A stretch of DNA of 64,000 nucleotides. It comes from Pseudomonas frederiksbergensis (GTDB lineage: Bacteria > Pseudomonadota > Gammaproteobacteria > Pseudomonadales > Pseudomonadaceae). The notes beneath the pieces were generated by a model, which did not search any database, was not told where the DNA came from, and saw nothing but the letters and a program-made list of their open reading frames with translations. Location: the NCBI RefSeq assembly GCF_000802155.2, contig NZ_JQGJ02000007.1, positions 1-64,000 on the forward strand, written 5' to 3'. Position numbers and translations under genes: made by a program. How positions within the stretch are numbered: position 1 is the stretch's first letter; every line of letters begins with the position of its first letter. Below are positions 38,294 to 46,879 of the stretch, piece by piece.

Positions 38294-39475
38294 CTACAAA
38301 ATCACATTGCCATCGCGCAACTGGGCAATCCGCTCATCAGTGAACCCCAATTCCCCCAACACCTGGTCCGTATGCGCCCCCAAGCTCGCGCCGATATGCC
38401 GCGGCTCGGGCAGCCCTTCGGAAAACTTCAATGGGCAGGCGATCTGCGGCTGTCGCGAGCCATCGCCACGGGGCACTTGCGTGACCAATTCCCGAGCCTT
38501 CAACTGGGGATGCTCAAGCGCCTCGTCCAGCCCCAGCACCGGCTCGACGCAGGCATCAATTCCGGCAAACATGCTGCACAACTCGGCAAAATCATGTTTT
38601 TCGAACTCGGCTTGCAGAGCCAGCTTGAGGGCGTGTTGCTGTTCAGGCTTGGGCGAAAGCCCCTGGCCCGCCAGCTCCGGTCGCCCAAACGCCGCGCAGA
38701 GCGCCTGCATGAACGCCGGCTCCAGGCTGCCCACCGCCATCCACCGACCATCACGGCTGCGGTAATAGTCATAGAAGCTGCCGCCGTTGAGCACATGGTT
38801 TTCCCACCCAGGCGTCATACCGCAAGCCAGGTAACCGGCGCCGGCCAGTGCGTTGAGGCTGAATGCGCAGTCGGTCATGCTCACATCCAGGTGCTGGCCC
38901 AACCCAGTCTGCTGACGGGCGATCACCGCCGCCAACAGCCCGATCACCCCGTGCAATGAACCGCCAGCGATGTCCGCCGCCTGGATCCCCAGCGGCAACG
39001 GGCCGCTGCCGGCACGGCCGGTGTGGCTCGCCAAACCCGCCAGGGCCAGGTAATTGATATCGTGGCCGGCGCGCGCCTTGTAGGGACCGGTCTGGCCGTA
39101 GCCGGTAATCGAGACATAAATCAGCCTCGGATTGATCGCCTTCAAGGCTTCATAGCCCAAGCCCAACCGCTCCATCACGCCGGGGCGGAACTGTTCCAGG
39201 ACGATGTCATGGTCGTTCAGTAGCTGCCTGATGATTTCCAGCGCCTCTGGTTGCTTGAGGTCCAGGGCCAGGCTGCGCTTGTTGCGGTTGAGATACGCAT
39301 GGCTGGCTGAGACGCCCTGGTCATGGGGCGGCAGGATCCGCAGCAGATCCGGACGGTCTGGCGATTCGACCCGCAGCACCTCGGCCCCCATGTCCGCCAG
39401 CAACAGCGAGGCGAACGGCCCCGGCAGCAGGGTCGAAAAATCCAGTACCTTGAGCGATGCCAGTGGACCTTGCAT
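38294..39475 (-). CDS. CaiB/BaiF family CoA-transferase
   Basis: A 393-residue class III CoA-transferase, which moves CoA between carboxylic acids. It begins LKVLDFSTLLPGPFASLLLADMGAEV (in parts) and has NRNKRSLALDLKQPEA and the catalytic Asp region GHDINYLALAGL. GGAGAT before the ATG at 39475 decides the start. It could be an alpha-methylacyl-CoA racemase or a dicarboxylate CoA-transferase: the family does not resolve this from sequence alone. It is read leftward after dctA but behind a terminator. Confidence 0.85.
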   Translation of the reverse strand: MQGPLASLKVLDFSTLLPGPFASLLLADMGAEVLRVESPDRPDLLRILPPHDQGVSASHAYLNRNKRSLALDLKQPEALEIIRQLLNDHDIVLEQFRPGVMERLGLGYEALKAINPRLIYVSITGYGQTGPYKARAGHDINYLALAGLASHTGRAGSGPLPLGIQAADIAGGSLHGVIGLLAAVIARQQTGLGQHLDVSMTDCAFSLNALAGAGYLACGMTPGWENHVLNGGSFYDYYRSRDGRWMAVGSLEPAFMQALCAAFGRPELAGQGLSPKPEQQHALKLALQAEFEKHDFAELCSMFAGIDACVEPVLGLDEALEHPQLKARELVTQVPRGDGSRQPQIACPLKFSEGLPEPRHIGASLGAHTDQVLGELGFTDERIAQLRDGNVIL

Positions 39476-39603
39476 GGAAAGATCTCCGCCTTGATATGCA
39501 TCCAAGCCTAGGCAGCGGCTGGCGACGGAGCAATCACCAGGGGGGTCGTTCGGGCTGACAAATCCGCTCATGGCGAAGCCTCTTCATCCAGATTGCGCCC
39601 ACT

Positions 39604-39630
39604 AAAAAACCCGCCGAAGCGGGTTTTTTA
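39604..39630 (-). terminator. Terminator after dctA
   Basis: AACCCGC-CGAA-GCGGGTT flanked by A- and T-runs. It acts in both directions and lies just past the dctA stop. Confidence 0.9.
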
Positions 39631-39644
39631 TTGCAGGCTGAAGC

Positions 39645-40976
39645 TTACTTGGTTGGCAGAGCGCTTTCTGGCGCGGCAACCGCGTCGTCGTCTTCGCGCA
39701 CGTCGGAGATACCGCGACCACCGGAAGCCAGTTCGGTCTGCAACTGGTCTTCGTCCAGCTCCTTGACCCACTTGGCAACCACGATCGTGGCGACGGCATT
39801 ACCCACCAGGTTGGTCAGGGCGCGGGCTTCGGACATGAAGCGGTCGATACCCAGGATCAACGCCAGGCCGGCAACCGGCAAGGTGCCCACGGCCGACAGC
39901 GTGGCCGCCAGCACGATGAAGCCGCTACCGGTTACGCCGGCGGCCCCCTTGGACGACAGCAGCAGTACCAGCAACAGGGTGATCTGGTGAGTCAGGTCCA
40001 TCGGGGTGTCGGTGGCCTGGGCGATGAACACCGCGGCCATGGTCAGGTAGATCGAAGTACCGTCGAGGTTGAACGAGTAGCCAGTCGGGATGACCAGGCC
40101 CACCACGGACTTCTTGGCGCCCAGGCGCTCCATCTTGATCAGCATGCGTGGCAGCGCCGATTCAGAAGAAGAAGTACCCAGCACGATCAGCAGCTCTTCA
40201 CGGATGTAGCGAATCAGCTTGACCACGCTGAAGCCATGGGCGCGGCAGATGGCGCCCAGCACCACCAGCACGAACACTACGCAAGTGATGTAGAAACAGA
40301 TCATCAGCTGGCCCAGTTGCACCAGCGAACCGACACCGTAGGCGCCGATGGTAAAGGCCATGGCACCGAACGCACCGATCGGGGCCAGCTTCATGATCAT
40401 GTTGATGATGATGAACATCACGTGGGCGAAACGGTCGATGAAATCCAGCACCGGTTTGCCGTACGAACCCAGGCGATGCAGGGCGAAACCGAAGAGCACC
40501 GAGAACATCAGCACTTGCAGGATGTCGCCGTTGGCGAACGCACCCACGATGGTGTTCGGGATCACGTTGAGGATGAAGGCGATGATGCTCTGGTCTTTAC
40601 TGGCACTGATGAAACCGGCGATCTTGCTGGTGTCCAGGGTCGACACGTCGATGTGCATGCCGGCGCCCGGTTGCACGACGTTGACCACGACCAGGCCGAT
40701 CAGCAGGGCGATGGTGGAAACGATTTCGAAGTACAGCAGCGCATAGCCGCCGGTCTTGCCCACCGACTTCATGTTCTGCATGCCGCCGATGCCGCTGACG
40801 ACGGTACAGAAAATGATCGGGGCGATGACCATTTTGATCAATTTGATGAACCCGTCACCGAACGGCTTGAGGGCAACGCCGGTCTGCGGGTAGAAGTGGC
40901 CGAGCAAAATGCCGATGGCAATGGCTACGATCACCTGGAAATACAGGGATTTGTACAGGGGCTGACGAGTCGTCAT
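39645..40976 (-). CDS. dctA: C4-dicarboxylate transporter DctA
   Basis: A 443-residue sodium/proton:dicarboxylate symporter (DAACS family) for succinate, fumarate and malate. Seen: [20 protein letters not shown], the conserved serine-rich hairpin in [27 protein letters not shown] and the following re-entrant loop residues [10 protein letters not shown]. It is about 130 bp downstream of a -24/-12 (RpoN) promoter, so it is likely controlled by the DctB-DctD system, whose genes are not in the window. Confidence 0.96.
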   Translation of the reverse strand: MTTRQPLYKSLYFQVIVAIAIGILLGHFYPQTGVALKPFGDGFIKLIKMVIAPIIFCTVVSGIGGMQNMKSVGKTGGYALLYFEIVSTIALLIGLVVVNVVQPGAGMHIDVSTLDTSKIAGFISASKDQSIIAFILNVIPNTIVGAFANGDILQVLMFSVLFGFALHRLGSYGKPVLDFIDRFAHVMFIIINMIMKLAPIGAFGAMAFTIGAYGVGSLVQLGQLMICFYITCVVFVLVVLGAICRAHGFSVVKLIRYIREELLIVLGTSSSESALPRMLIKMERLGAKKSVVGLVIPTGYSFNLDGTSIYLTMAAVFIAQATDTPMDLTHQITLLLVLLLSSKGAAGVTGSGFIVLAATLSAVGTLPVAGLALILGIDRFMSEARALTNLVGNAVATIVVAKWVKELDEDQLQTELASGGRGISDVREDDDAVAAPESALPTK

Positions 40977-41104
40977 GGCAAACTTTCCTCAAGAGTCCCG
41001 TGTGACAACATCCACCTGTTGTCCACGACACCTCAATTGCGAACCCTCCTGCACTGGAGGGATTTGTTTTGTCGGCTGCACGCGGCAGACCTGCACAGGG
41101 CATC

Positions 41105-41119
41105 GCAAGGCCCGTGCCA
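41105..41119 (-). promoter_or_regulatory. RpoN (sigma54) promoter of dctA
   Basis: TGGCACGGGCCTTGC on the leftward strand matches the -24/-12 consensus TGGCAC-N5-TTGC perfectly. It predicts a dctA leader of about 117 bases. Confidence 0.85.
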
Positions 41120-41197
41120 TTTTTCAGAAATGCCCTACAACCCGCGTCGCATCACGCTTTTGTTTATTCATCGTCGATTAAACAAGTGGCGAAGGAT

Positions 41198-41252
41198 GGC
41201 GGATATCCGCCAAGACGCGGTTTCTCACTCCTGGATTTGGCGGATATCCGCC
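41198..41252. promoter_or_regulatory. Two identical GGCGGATATCCGCC palindromes
   Basis: Perfect 14-bp palindromes at 41198-41211 and 41239-41252, centres 41 bp (about four helical turns) apart. Relative to the predicted dctA start they sit near -112 and -153, the normal distance for enhancer sites of a sigma54 activator such as DctD. They also lie 56-110 bp upstream of the AraC gene and could be its operator instead. Confidence 0.75.
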
Positions 41253-41307
41253 TTGCCCGGCTCGGACGCCCTGCTACCATCGCCCGCTTAACGGACGGAT
41301 TTGAGCC

Positions 41308-42306
41308 ATGCGCCAACGCACCATTGCCAGCCACTTCGCCCGCGCAGCCCTGGGCGGGGCGCGCCGGGAAGGGTTTGACTACCTTCCCTTGCTGCAACGA
41401 TTGGGCATCAGCCCGGAACTGCTCGATGAACCGCGAGCGCGGATCGCCCCGGAACAGTTCGCCCGCCTGTTGCAAGCGCTATGGGCGGATCTGGGCGACG
41501 AGTTCCTGGGATTTGGCCAGGCACCGAGTAAACCCGGGACGTTTGCCATGATGTGTCACACGTTGATTCACTGTCGGACCCTGGGCAAAGCCCTGCAGCG
41601 GGGCTTGTTGTTCTACAGCCTGTTTCCCGATGCGCCGAGCCTGACGCTGGAAACCGAAGGCGACCGGGTACGGTTAAGCCTGGACGAGTCGACGCTGCGC
41701 GACCCCGATCACTTCCTGGCTGAAAGCCTGCTGGTCATCTGGCATCGCCTCGGCAGTTGGCTGATCGGCCAGCGGATCGGCCTTGAACAGGCGACCTTCA
41801 GCTATGCCAGGCCCAGCCATGGCGCGGAATACGACCTACTGTTCCCCTGCCCACTGGTATTCGAAGCCCCCCGCAGCAGCGTGTTGTTCCATGGCCGCTA
41901 CTTGGAAATGCCGTTGCTGCAGGACGAGCGAACCCTGAAGTATTTCCTCGAACGCTCCCCCGCCGACCTGCTGTCGCGCCCGGACGACGGCCACAGCCTG
42001 ACCAGCCAACTGCGTCGCCTGCTCAGCCGCGACACGGCGCGCTGGCCCGACCTGGACACCGTCGCCGCGCATCTGCATACCAGCGCCCAGACGCTGCGCC
42101 GGCATCTTCGCGAAGAAGGCACCAGCTTCCAGGAGCTCAAGGATCAGTTGCGGCGGGATATCGCCATCTACCATTTGGGGCGCGCAGACCTGTCGTTGCA
42201 GCAGATTGCCGAGCAGTTGGGGTTCTCCGAGCCATCGGCGTTTCATCGGGCGTTCAAGAAGTGGACGGGGTTGACGCCCGGGGCTTATCGGGAGCAGGAA
42301 AACTGA
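41308..42306 (+). CDS. AraC family transcriptional regulator
   Basis: A 332-residue regulator. The N-terminal two-thirds resemble the arabinose-binding-type ligand domain of OruR-like regulators (FDYLPLLQRLGISPELLDEP), and the C-terminal HTH_18 domain ends in LSLQQIAEQLGFSEPSAFHR and GLTPGAYR. It is divergent from dctA. Its ligand and targets are not clear: the tandem palindromes in the shared intergenic region are candidates for autoregulation. Confidence 0.86.
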   Translation: MRQRTIASHFARAALGGARREGFDYLPLLQRLGISPELLDEPRARIAPEQFARLLQALWADLGDEFLGFGQAPSKPGTFAMMCHTLIHCRTLGKALQRGLLFYSLFPDAPSLTLETEGDRVRLSLDESTLRDPDHFLAESLLVIWHRLGSWLIGQRIGLEQATFSYARPSHGAEYDLLFPCPLVFEAPRSSVLFHGRYLEMPLLQDERTLKYFLERSPADLLSRPDDGHSLTSQLRRLLSRDTARWPDLDTVAAHLHTSAQTLRRHLREEGTSFQELKDQLRRDIAIYHLGRADLSLQQIAEQLGFSEPSAFHRAFKKWTGLTPGAYREQEN

Positions 42307-42339
42307 GCGGTTCCCTCGAACACACCGAGAATATTCCAA

Positions 42340-43686
42340 TCAAACCACCGGAAAATGAATCCGGAACGCCGCCCCGCCCAATTCCGAATCCCCCAGGGTC
42401 AACCGCGCGCCGTAGCTTTCGATGATGTCCTTGACCACCGCCAACCCGATCCCCTGCCCCGGATGCTGGCGATCCAGCCTTTCGCCTCGCTGGAGAATCC
42501 GCGCACGCTGGTCCGGCGGCACGCCCGGTCCATCGTCCTCGACGCTCAGTTCCGTACCGCCGAGGACCTCCTGCAGGCTGACCCGGACTTCCCCCAGGCA
42601 TAGCCGGTAGGCGTTCTCCAAGAGGTTGCCGAGCATTTCCAGCAGCGCGCCTTGTTCGATTGGCACCTGGCAATGCTCCGGCAAATCGAATTCGACCTGC
42701 ACGCGTTTGTCCCGATAGACCTTGTCGAGGGTGTCGCACAGGCTTTGCAGGACCGGGCGCAGGGGCACCTGGTGGCGCACCAGGCCGCTTTTACGCAGGC
42801 TGGCGCGCTGCAACTGATAGCCGATCTGCTGGCTCATGCGTTCGATCTGGGTTTGCAGCACCCAAGCCTGACCACGATCCTGCGGCCGCCGGGCCATGTC
42901 TTCGCTGACGCCTTGCAGTACCGCCAGGGGGGTTTTCAAGCTGTGGGCCAGGTCATCGAGGGAGTCTCGATAACGGCTGCGCTGCTCGCGCTCGCTGTGC
43001 AGCAGGCGGTTGAGGGAGCCGGTCAGGCGCAACAGCTCGCGGGGGTGGGCGGTGCTGAGGCTTTCGCGGGTGCCGGCTTCGATTTCATCCAACTCCTGGC
43101 TCAGGCGTCGCAAGGCGCGCAAGCCCCAGGTCAGGCCGATCCACAACAGCGCCAGCAATACCAACAGGGCAGCGCCAAACCCCAGGTAAAGATTGTCCCG
43201 CAGCCCTTGCAAGGTGATTTCATAATCGCGCACCGGCTGCAGGGTAACGATACTGAACGCCGCGCTCTGGCCGCCCAGCAGCTTGACCTCGACGTCATAG
43301 ACGAAGAATTCCTGGCCGTTGTCCTCGCGGATACGAGCGAACTGGTTGCCCTGCCCGTCATAACGCGGCGAGTAATTGATGCGCTCTTCCTGGGTCGCCT
43401 TCGACCGCCAGACCAACCGTCCCTCCCGGTCATAGATGTAGCCCAGCAGGCGCGCGTCGGCGAGGTTGTATCGCTCGTCCGGCAACTGCGCCGGCATCTT
43501 CAGTCGATTGTTTTCCACCCGGGCGGCGGATATCAGCGTGGTCACATCCGAGGCCAGGCGCTGCTCGATGGATTCCTGCAAGGCCAGGCTGAACGCCCCT
43601 TGCATCGCCGGCAACAACGCCAGCATGAACAGCACCGCCAGGGTCATGGCGGCCAGCATCAAGCGCAGTCGAAGCGAACGGATCAC
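42340..43686 (-). CDS. phoQ: Sensor histidine kinase PhoQ
   Basis: A 448-residue membrane kinase with an N-terminal helix (LMLAAMTLAVLFMLALLPAM), a periplasmic sensor domain (about 35-165), a second helix, a HAMP-like linker (RRLSQELDEIEAG), HisKA with LAHSLKTPLAVLQ and HATPase with NLLENAYRLC, VEDDGPGVP and GQGIGLAVVKDIIESYG. It is encoded with phoP and oprH, the Pseudomonas arrangement. PhoQ senses low Mg2+ (and peptides in some bacteria) and phosphorylates PhoP. The start is a GTG that overlaps the phoP stop. Confidence 0.92.
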   Translation of the reverse strand: MIRSLRLRLMLAAMTLAVLFMLALLPAMQGAFSLALQESIEQRLASDVTTLISAARVENNRLKMPAQLPDERYNLADARLLGYIYDREGRLVWRSKATQEERINYSPRYDGQGNQFARIREDNGQEFFVYDVEVKLLGGQSAAFSIVTLQPVRDYEITLQGLRDNLYLGFGAALLVLLALLWIGLTWGLRALRRLSQELDEIEAGTRESLSTAHPRELLRLTGSLNRLLHSEREQRSRYRDSLDDLAHSLKTPLAVLQGVSEDMARRPQDRGQAWVLQTQIERMSQQIGYQLQRASLRKSGLVRHQVPLRPVLQSLCDTLDKVYRDKRVQVEFDLPEHCQVPIEQGALLEMLGNLLENAYRLCLGEVRVSLQEVLGGTELSVEDDGPGVPPDQRARILQRGERLDRQHPGQGIGLAVVKDIIESYGARLTLGDSELGGAAFRIHFPVV

Positions 43687-44360
43687 TGGCAGCGCTCGTT
43701 GAACAGGTAACCCAGGCCCCGCACGGTGTCGATCGGCTTGAAGCCGGCCGGGGCTTCGAGTTTGCGGCGCAGGCGTCCGACCAGTACTTCGATGACATTG
43801 GGATCGCGCTCGTCGTCATCCGGGTACAGCTGTTCCATCAAGCGGTCCTTGGCAACCACTTGCTGGTGATGGCGCATCAGGTATTCCAGGATGCGGTACT
43901 CGTAGGCCGTCAGCGCCAGCGGCTCTTCGTCGAGGGACGCCTGCTTGCGGTTGAGGTCCAACTGCAACGGACCGGCGACGATGGTCGACTGGGTGAAACC
44001 GCTGGAGCGACGCAGCAGGGCGTTGAGCCGCGCCTCCAGCTCTTCGAACTGGAAAGGCTTGACCAGGTAGTCGTCGGCCCCGGCGGCAAGGCCTTCGACC
44101 TTGTCCTGCCAATTGCCGCGGGCGGTCAGGATCAGGATCGGGAAGGACTTGTCCTGTGAGCGCAGGCGGCGAATCAGTTCCAGGCCGCTGATGCCCGGCA
44201 GGCCCAGGTCGATCACCGCCAGGTCATGATTGAATTCGCGGACCTGGTACAAGGCTTCTTCGGCATTGGCCACGGCCTGCACCACATGCCCGCTGTCGGT
44301 GAGACGGGTTTGCAGGTGATGACGCAACAGCGCTTCGTCTTCGACAACCAATAGTTTCAT
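43683..44360 (-). CDS. phoP: Response regulator PhoP
   Basis: A 225-residue OmpR/PhoB-type regulator: receiver domain with LLVVEDEALLRHHLQTRL and the phosphorylated Asp in LAVIDLGLPGISG (about 51), followed by a winged-helix effector domain (LTAYEYRILEYLMRHHQQVV, ending VDTVRGLGYLF-like). It should activate oprH and probably the adjacent promoter region through the 11-bp spaced CTGAAC repeats. Overlaps phoQ by GTGA. Confidence 0.95.
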   Translation of the reverse strand: MKLLVVEDEALLRHHLQTRLTDSGHVVQAVANAEEALYQVREFNHDLAVIDLGLPGISGLELIRRLRSQDKSFPILILTARGNWQDKVEGLAAGADDYLVKPFQFEELEARLNALLRRSSGFTQSTIVAGPLQLDLNRKQASLDEEPLALTAYEYRILEYLMRHHQQVVAKDRLMEQLYPDDDERDPNVIEVLVGRLRRKLEAPAGFKPIDTVRGLGYLFNERCQ

Positions 44361-44453
44361 GGGGCCTCTCCCAGGCGATTCAGAACAGCCATGTCAGACA
44401 AGGCGCCGGATCGTCTTGGGCCGACCCGGCTGCACGTTTCCATCTCCTGCCAG

Positions 44454-45053
44454 CTAGAACGTGTAGTTCGCCGACAGGTAGGTCTGGGCGCTGCTGGTCA
44501 GGTCCAGCGAGCCGACCTTGGCGCCATTGTGCGGGCTCATTTCAGTGCTGGCATTGCTGCGCAGGTAACGGTACCCCAGTTCCACCGAGGTGTTTTGCGA
44601 AATTTGTTGCAGGACGCCGCCTTGCAAGCCCACCGCGTAGCCGATATCGGTGTCGCGGCTGAAACCTGGCGAGTCCTGGGTCAATTTGGTCAGGCCCGCC
44701 GTCCCACCCCCGAACAGTTTGGTGCTGCTGGTGACTGGATAGAACACGTCATAGCTGCCCAGCAGGTTTTCCTGGCGCAACTTGATGCCGTTGTGACTGC
44801 CCGACACGTTGTCATAGGTGGCGTAGTAGCGACCTTGATCGTTCTGCCGGCCGAGGCGCAGGCCATAGGTGGTGTCCTTGCCGATCACGCCGTCGGCGTT
44901 CGGGTTGTTCAGGTTCTGGTTCAGGGCGCTGGACTTCTTGACCTTGTCGCTGGTCTGGCCGAGGGTCAGGCTGGCGAAGTTGTCATCGGCGTGGGCCATG
45001 GCGCTGGCACCCAACACGGTGAAGGCCAACAGCAGTGTTTTCATATGGGTCAT
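44454..45053 (-). CDS. oprH: Outer membrane protein OprH
   Basis: A 199-residue small beta-barrel protein. The signal peptide ends near AMAHA/DDNF. Residue stretches such as LRQENLLGSYDVFYPV, RDTDIGYAVGLQGGVLQ and ELGYRYLRSNASTEMSPHNG are typical of OprH, which stabilises LPS when Mg2+ is low and replaces divalent cations. It is the first gene of oprH-phoP-phoQ. The ATG at 45053 has AGGAACCTGATC before it; the ATG nine bases on is an alternative. Confidence 0.93.
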   Translation of the reverse strand: MTHMKTLLLAFTVLGASAMAHADDNFASLTLGQTSDKVKKSSALNQNLNNPNADGVIGKDTTYGLRLGRQNDQGRYYATYDNVSGSHNGIKLRQENLLGSYDVFYPVTSSTKLFGGGTAGLTKLTQDSPGFSRDTDIGYAVGLQGGVLQQISQNTSVELGYRYLRSNASTEMSPHNGAKVGSLDLTSSAQTYLSANYTF

Positions 45054-45113
45054 GATCAGGTTCCTTTTGAAGCGATGGTTGTGTGAAGTCGCCGCCACGA
45101 TAGCCATTGCTCC

Positions 45114-45152
45114 CTGAACCCCTCTTGAACGTTCTCTGAACCTGGGCTGAAC
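45114..45152. promoter_or_regulatory. Four CTGAAC-type units at 11-bp spacing (PhoP box-like)
   Basis: CTGAAC at 45114, TTGAAC at 45125, CTGAAC at 45136 and CTGAAC at 45147. On the oprH strand they read GTTCAG/GTTCAA every 11 bp, as expected for direct-repeat binding by an OmpR-type regulator such as PhoP. They lie about 61-100 bp upstream of oprH and 45-80 bp upstream of the divergent hydrolase. Confidence 0.75.
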
Positions 45153-45196
45153 GAATCGGCTAGTCTGTGTGCACCACTTTTTTAAGGAGATCGATC

Positions 45197-45988
45197 ATGC
45201 GCAGGTTGCTTGCTGTTGTACTTCTGGCCTTGACTGGCGCAAGCCACGCCGCCATCCAGACCCAGGAGATTCCCTACACCAGCGCCGACGGCACGAAGCT
45301 GGTCGGCTATTACGCCTACGACGATGCGATCAAGGGCCCGCGCCCGGGCGTGGTGGTGGTGCATGAATGGTGGGGGCTGAACGATTACGCCAAGCGTCGC
45401 GCCCGTGACCTTGCCGGCCTGGGCTACAGTGCCCTGGCCATCGACATGTACGGCGACGGCAAGAACACCGAGCATCCCAAGGACGCCCTGGCCTTCATGC
45501 AGGCAGCGCTCAAGGACGGCAAGGCGGCCAGCGCGCGCTTCCAGGCCGGGCTGGACCTCTTGAAGAAACAACCCCAGACCGATCCGGACAAACTCGCCGC
45601 CATCGGCTATTGCTTCGGCGGCAAGGTGGTGTTGGACGCCGCGCGCCAAGGTGTCCCGCTGGCCGGCGTGGTGAGTTTCCACGGTGCCCTGGTCACCAAC
45701 ACGCCAGCCACCCCGGGAAGCGTCAAGGCCAAGATCCTGGTGGAGCACGGCGCGCTGGACAGCATGGTCACCGAAGACAACGTGACCGCTTTCAAGAGCG
45801 AGATGGACAAGGCCGGCGCCAAGTATGAGTTCGTCAGCCTCGACGGCGCCAAGCACGGTTTCAGCAACCCCGACGCCGATCGCCTGAGCCACGGCGAGCA
45901 TGGCGGGCCAGACATTGGCTACAACAAGGAAGCCGATGAGAAATCGTGGGCGGATATGCAGAAGTTCTTCAAGAAGATTTTTGGCTGA
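45197..45988 (+). CDS. Exported dienelactone hydrolase family protein
   Basis: A 263-residue alpha/beta hydrolase with a signal peptide (MRRLLAVVLLALTGASHAA), so it acts in the periplasm. The nucleophilic Cys is in AAIGYCFGGKVVLDAA and the His in GAKHGFSNPDADRL; VVVVHEWWGLNDYAKRRARDLA (in parts) is the family N-terminal block. Substrate unknown; dienelactone is the model substrate of cytoplasmic relatives. AAGGAG precedes the ATG. The gene is divergent from oprH and shares the 11-bp repeat region, so PhoP control is possible. Confidence 0.88.
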   Translation: MRRLLAVVLLALTGASHAAIQTQEIPYTSADGTKLVGYYAYDDAIKGPRPGVVVVHEWWGLNDYAKRRARDLAGLGYSALAIDMYGDGKNTEHPKDALAFMQAALKDGKAASARFQAGLDLLKKQPQTDPDKLAAIGYCFGGKVVLDAARQGVPLAGVVSFHGALVTNTPATPGSVKAKILVEHGALDSMVTEDNVTAFKSEMDKAGAKYEFVSLDGAKHGFSNPDADRLSHGEHGGPDIGYNKEADEKSWADMQKFFKKIFG

Positions 45989-46022
45989 GAACACTTCATT
46001 CAGCTGAAAAAATGATGTTTTG

Positions 46023-46050
46023 GTGGCGAGGGACCTTGCTCCCTCGCCAC
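46023..46050. repeat. REP hairpin
   Basis: GTGGCGAGGGACC-TT-GCTCCCTCGCCAC, related to the unit at 33020-33047. Confidence 0.75.
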
Positions 46051-46116
46051 AAAAACCAACCGCTCTTCTATTCACCAGGCTAGGCCCACTACCCAGCCTC
46101 CAGCCAACCCGGCAAA

Positions 46117-46860
46117 ATGCCCGGCATGAACCCGATCCCCGCCCTGCCCGCCTGCTGCTCGCCTCTGGACAATCATTGGCTGCTGCCCGACGCCCTGTCC
46201 GATACAGTGCTGCTCAGTACTCGCTTCGATCCGCTGCTGCTCGTCGCGACTGATTTCCCGGACAGCGCCATCGAACCGCCGGCGAGCATCCAACGCTCGG
46301 TTGCCAAGCGCCAGGCGGAATTCCTCGCCGGGCGAATCTGCGCCCGGGCGGCCTTGCATCGGCTTGACGGCATGGCGTGTGTTCCCGCCATCGGCGAGGA
46401 CCGCGCCCCGGTGTGGCCTGCCCATGTCAGCGGTTCGATCACCCACAGTACCGGCCGGGCGGCGGCCATCGTTGCGCAAAAAAGACGCTGGCAAGGGCTG
46501 GGCATGGACCTGGAAAACCTGCTCGACCCCGAGCGCGCCGAGCGACTGGCGGGTGAGATCCTCACTCCCGCTGAACTGCTACGCATGGCGACGGTTGCGC
46601 GCGACGACCGGGCGCTGCTGGTAACGTTGACCTTCTCAGTCAAGGAAAGCCTGTTCAAGGCGCTGTACCCGATTGTCGGGCAGCGTTTCTATTTCGAGCA
46701 TGCCGAAGTGCTGGAGTGGTCCCACGACGGGCAAGTGCGCCTGCGGCTCCTGACCGACCTGTCGCCCGAGTGGCGTCATGGCAGCGAGTTGCAAGGGCAG
46801 TTTGGGCTCAAGGATGGGCAGTTGCTGAGCCTGGTAGGGATCGAGGCCCGAGACGCGTAG
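46117..46860 (+). CDS. pcpS: 4'-phosphopantetheinyl transferase (PcpS/EntD type)
   Basis: A 247-residue Sfp/EntD-type transferase that moves the pantetheine arm of CoA onto carrier proteins. Visible motifs: RQAEFLAGRICARAAL (CoA-binding), APVWPAHVSGSITHS, the acidic metal site in GMDLENLLDPERAERL and FSVKESLFKALYPIVG. In pseudomonads the single enzyme serves fatty-acid, siderophore and polyketide carriers. The ribosome-binding site is weak, and a second Met three codons later is possible. Confidence 0.9.
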   Translation: MPGMNPIPALPACCSPLDNHWLLPDALSDTVLLSTRFDPLLLVATDFPDSAIEPPASIQRSVAKRQAEFLAGRICARAALHRLDGMACVPAIGEDRAPVWPAHVSGSITHSTGRAAAIVAQKRRWQGLGMDLENLLDPERAERLAGEILTPAELLRMATVARDDRALLVTLTFSVKESLFKALYPIVGQRFYFEHAEVLEWSHDGQVRLRLLTDLSPEWRHGSELQGQFGLKDGQLLSLVGIEARDA

Positions 46861-46879
46861 ATCTGGAGCGCCGCACCTT

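Noticed and set aside
41198..41252. Insertion-sequence ends
   Set aside because: The two units are identical palindromes 41 bp apart without a transposase or target duplication; a regulatory role is more likely.
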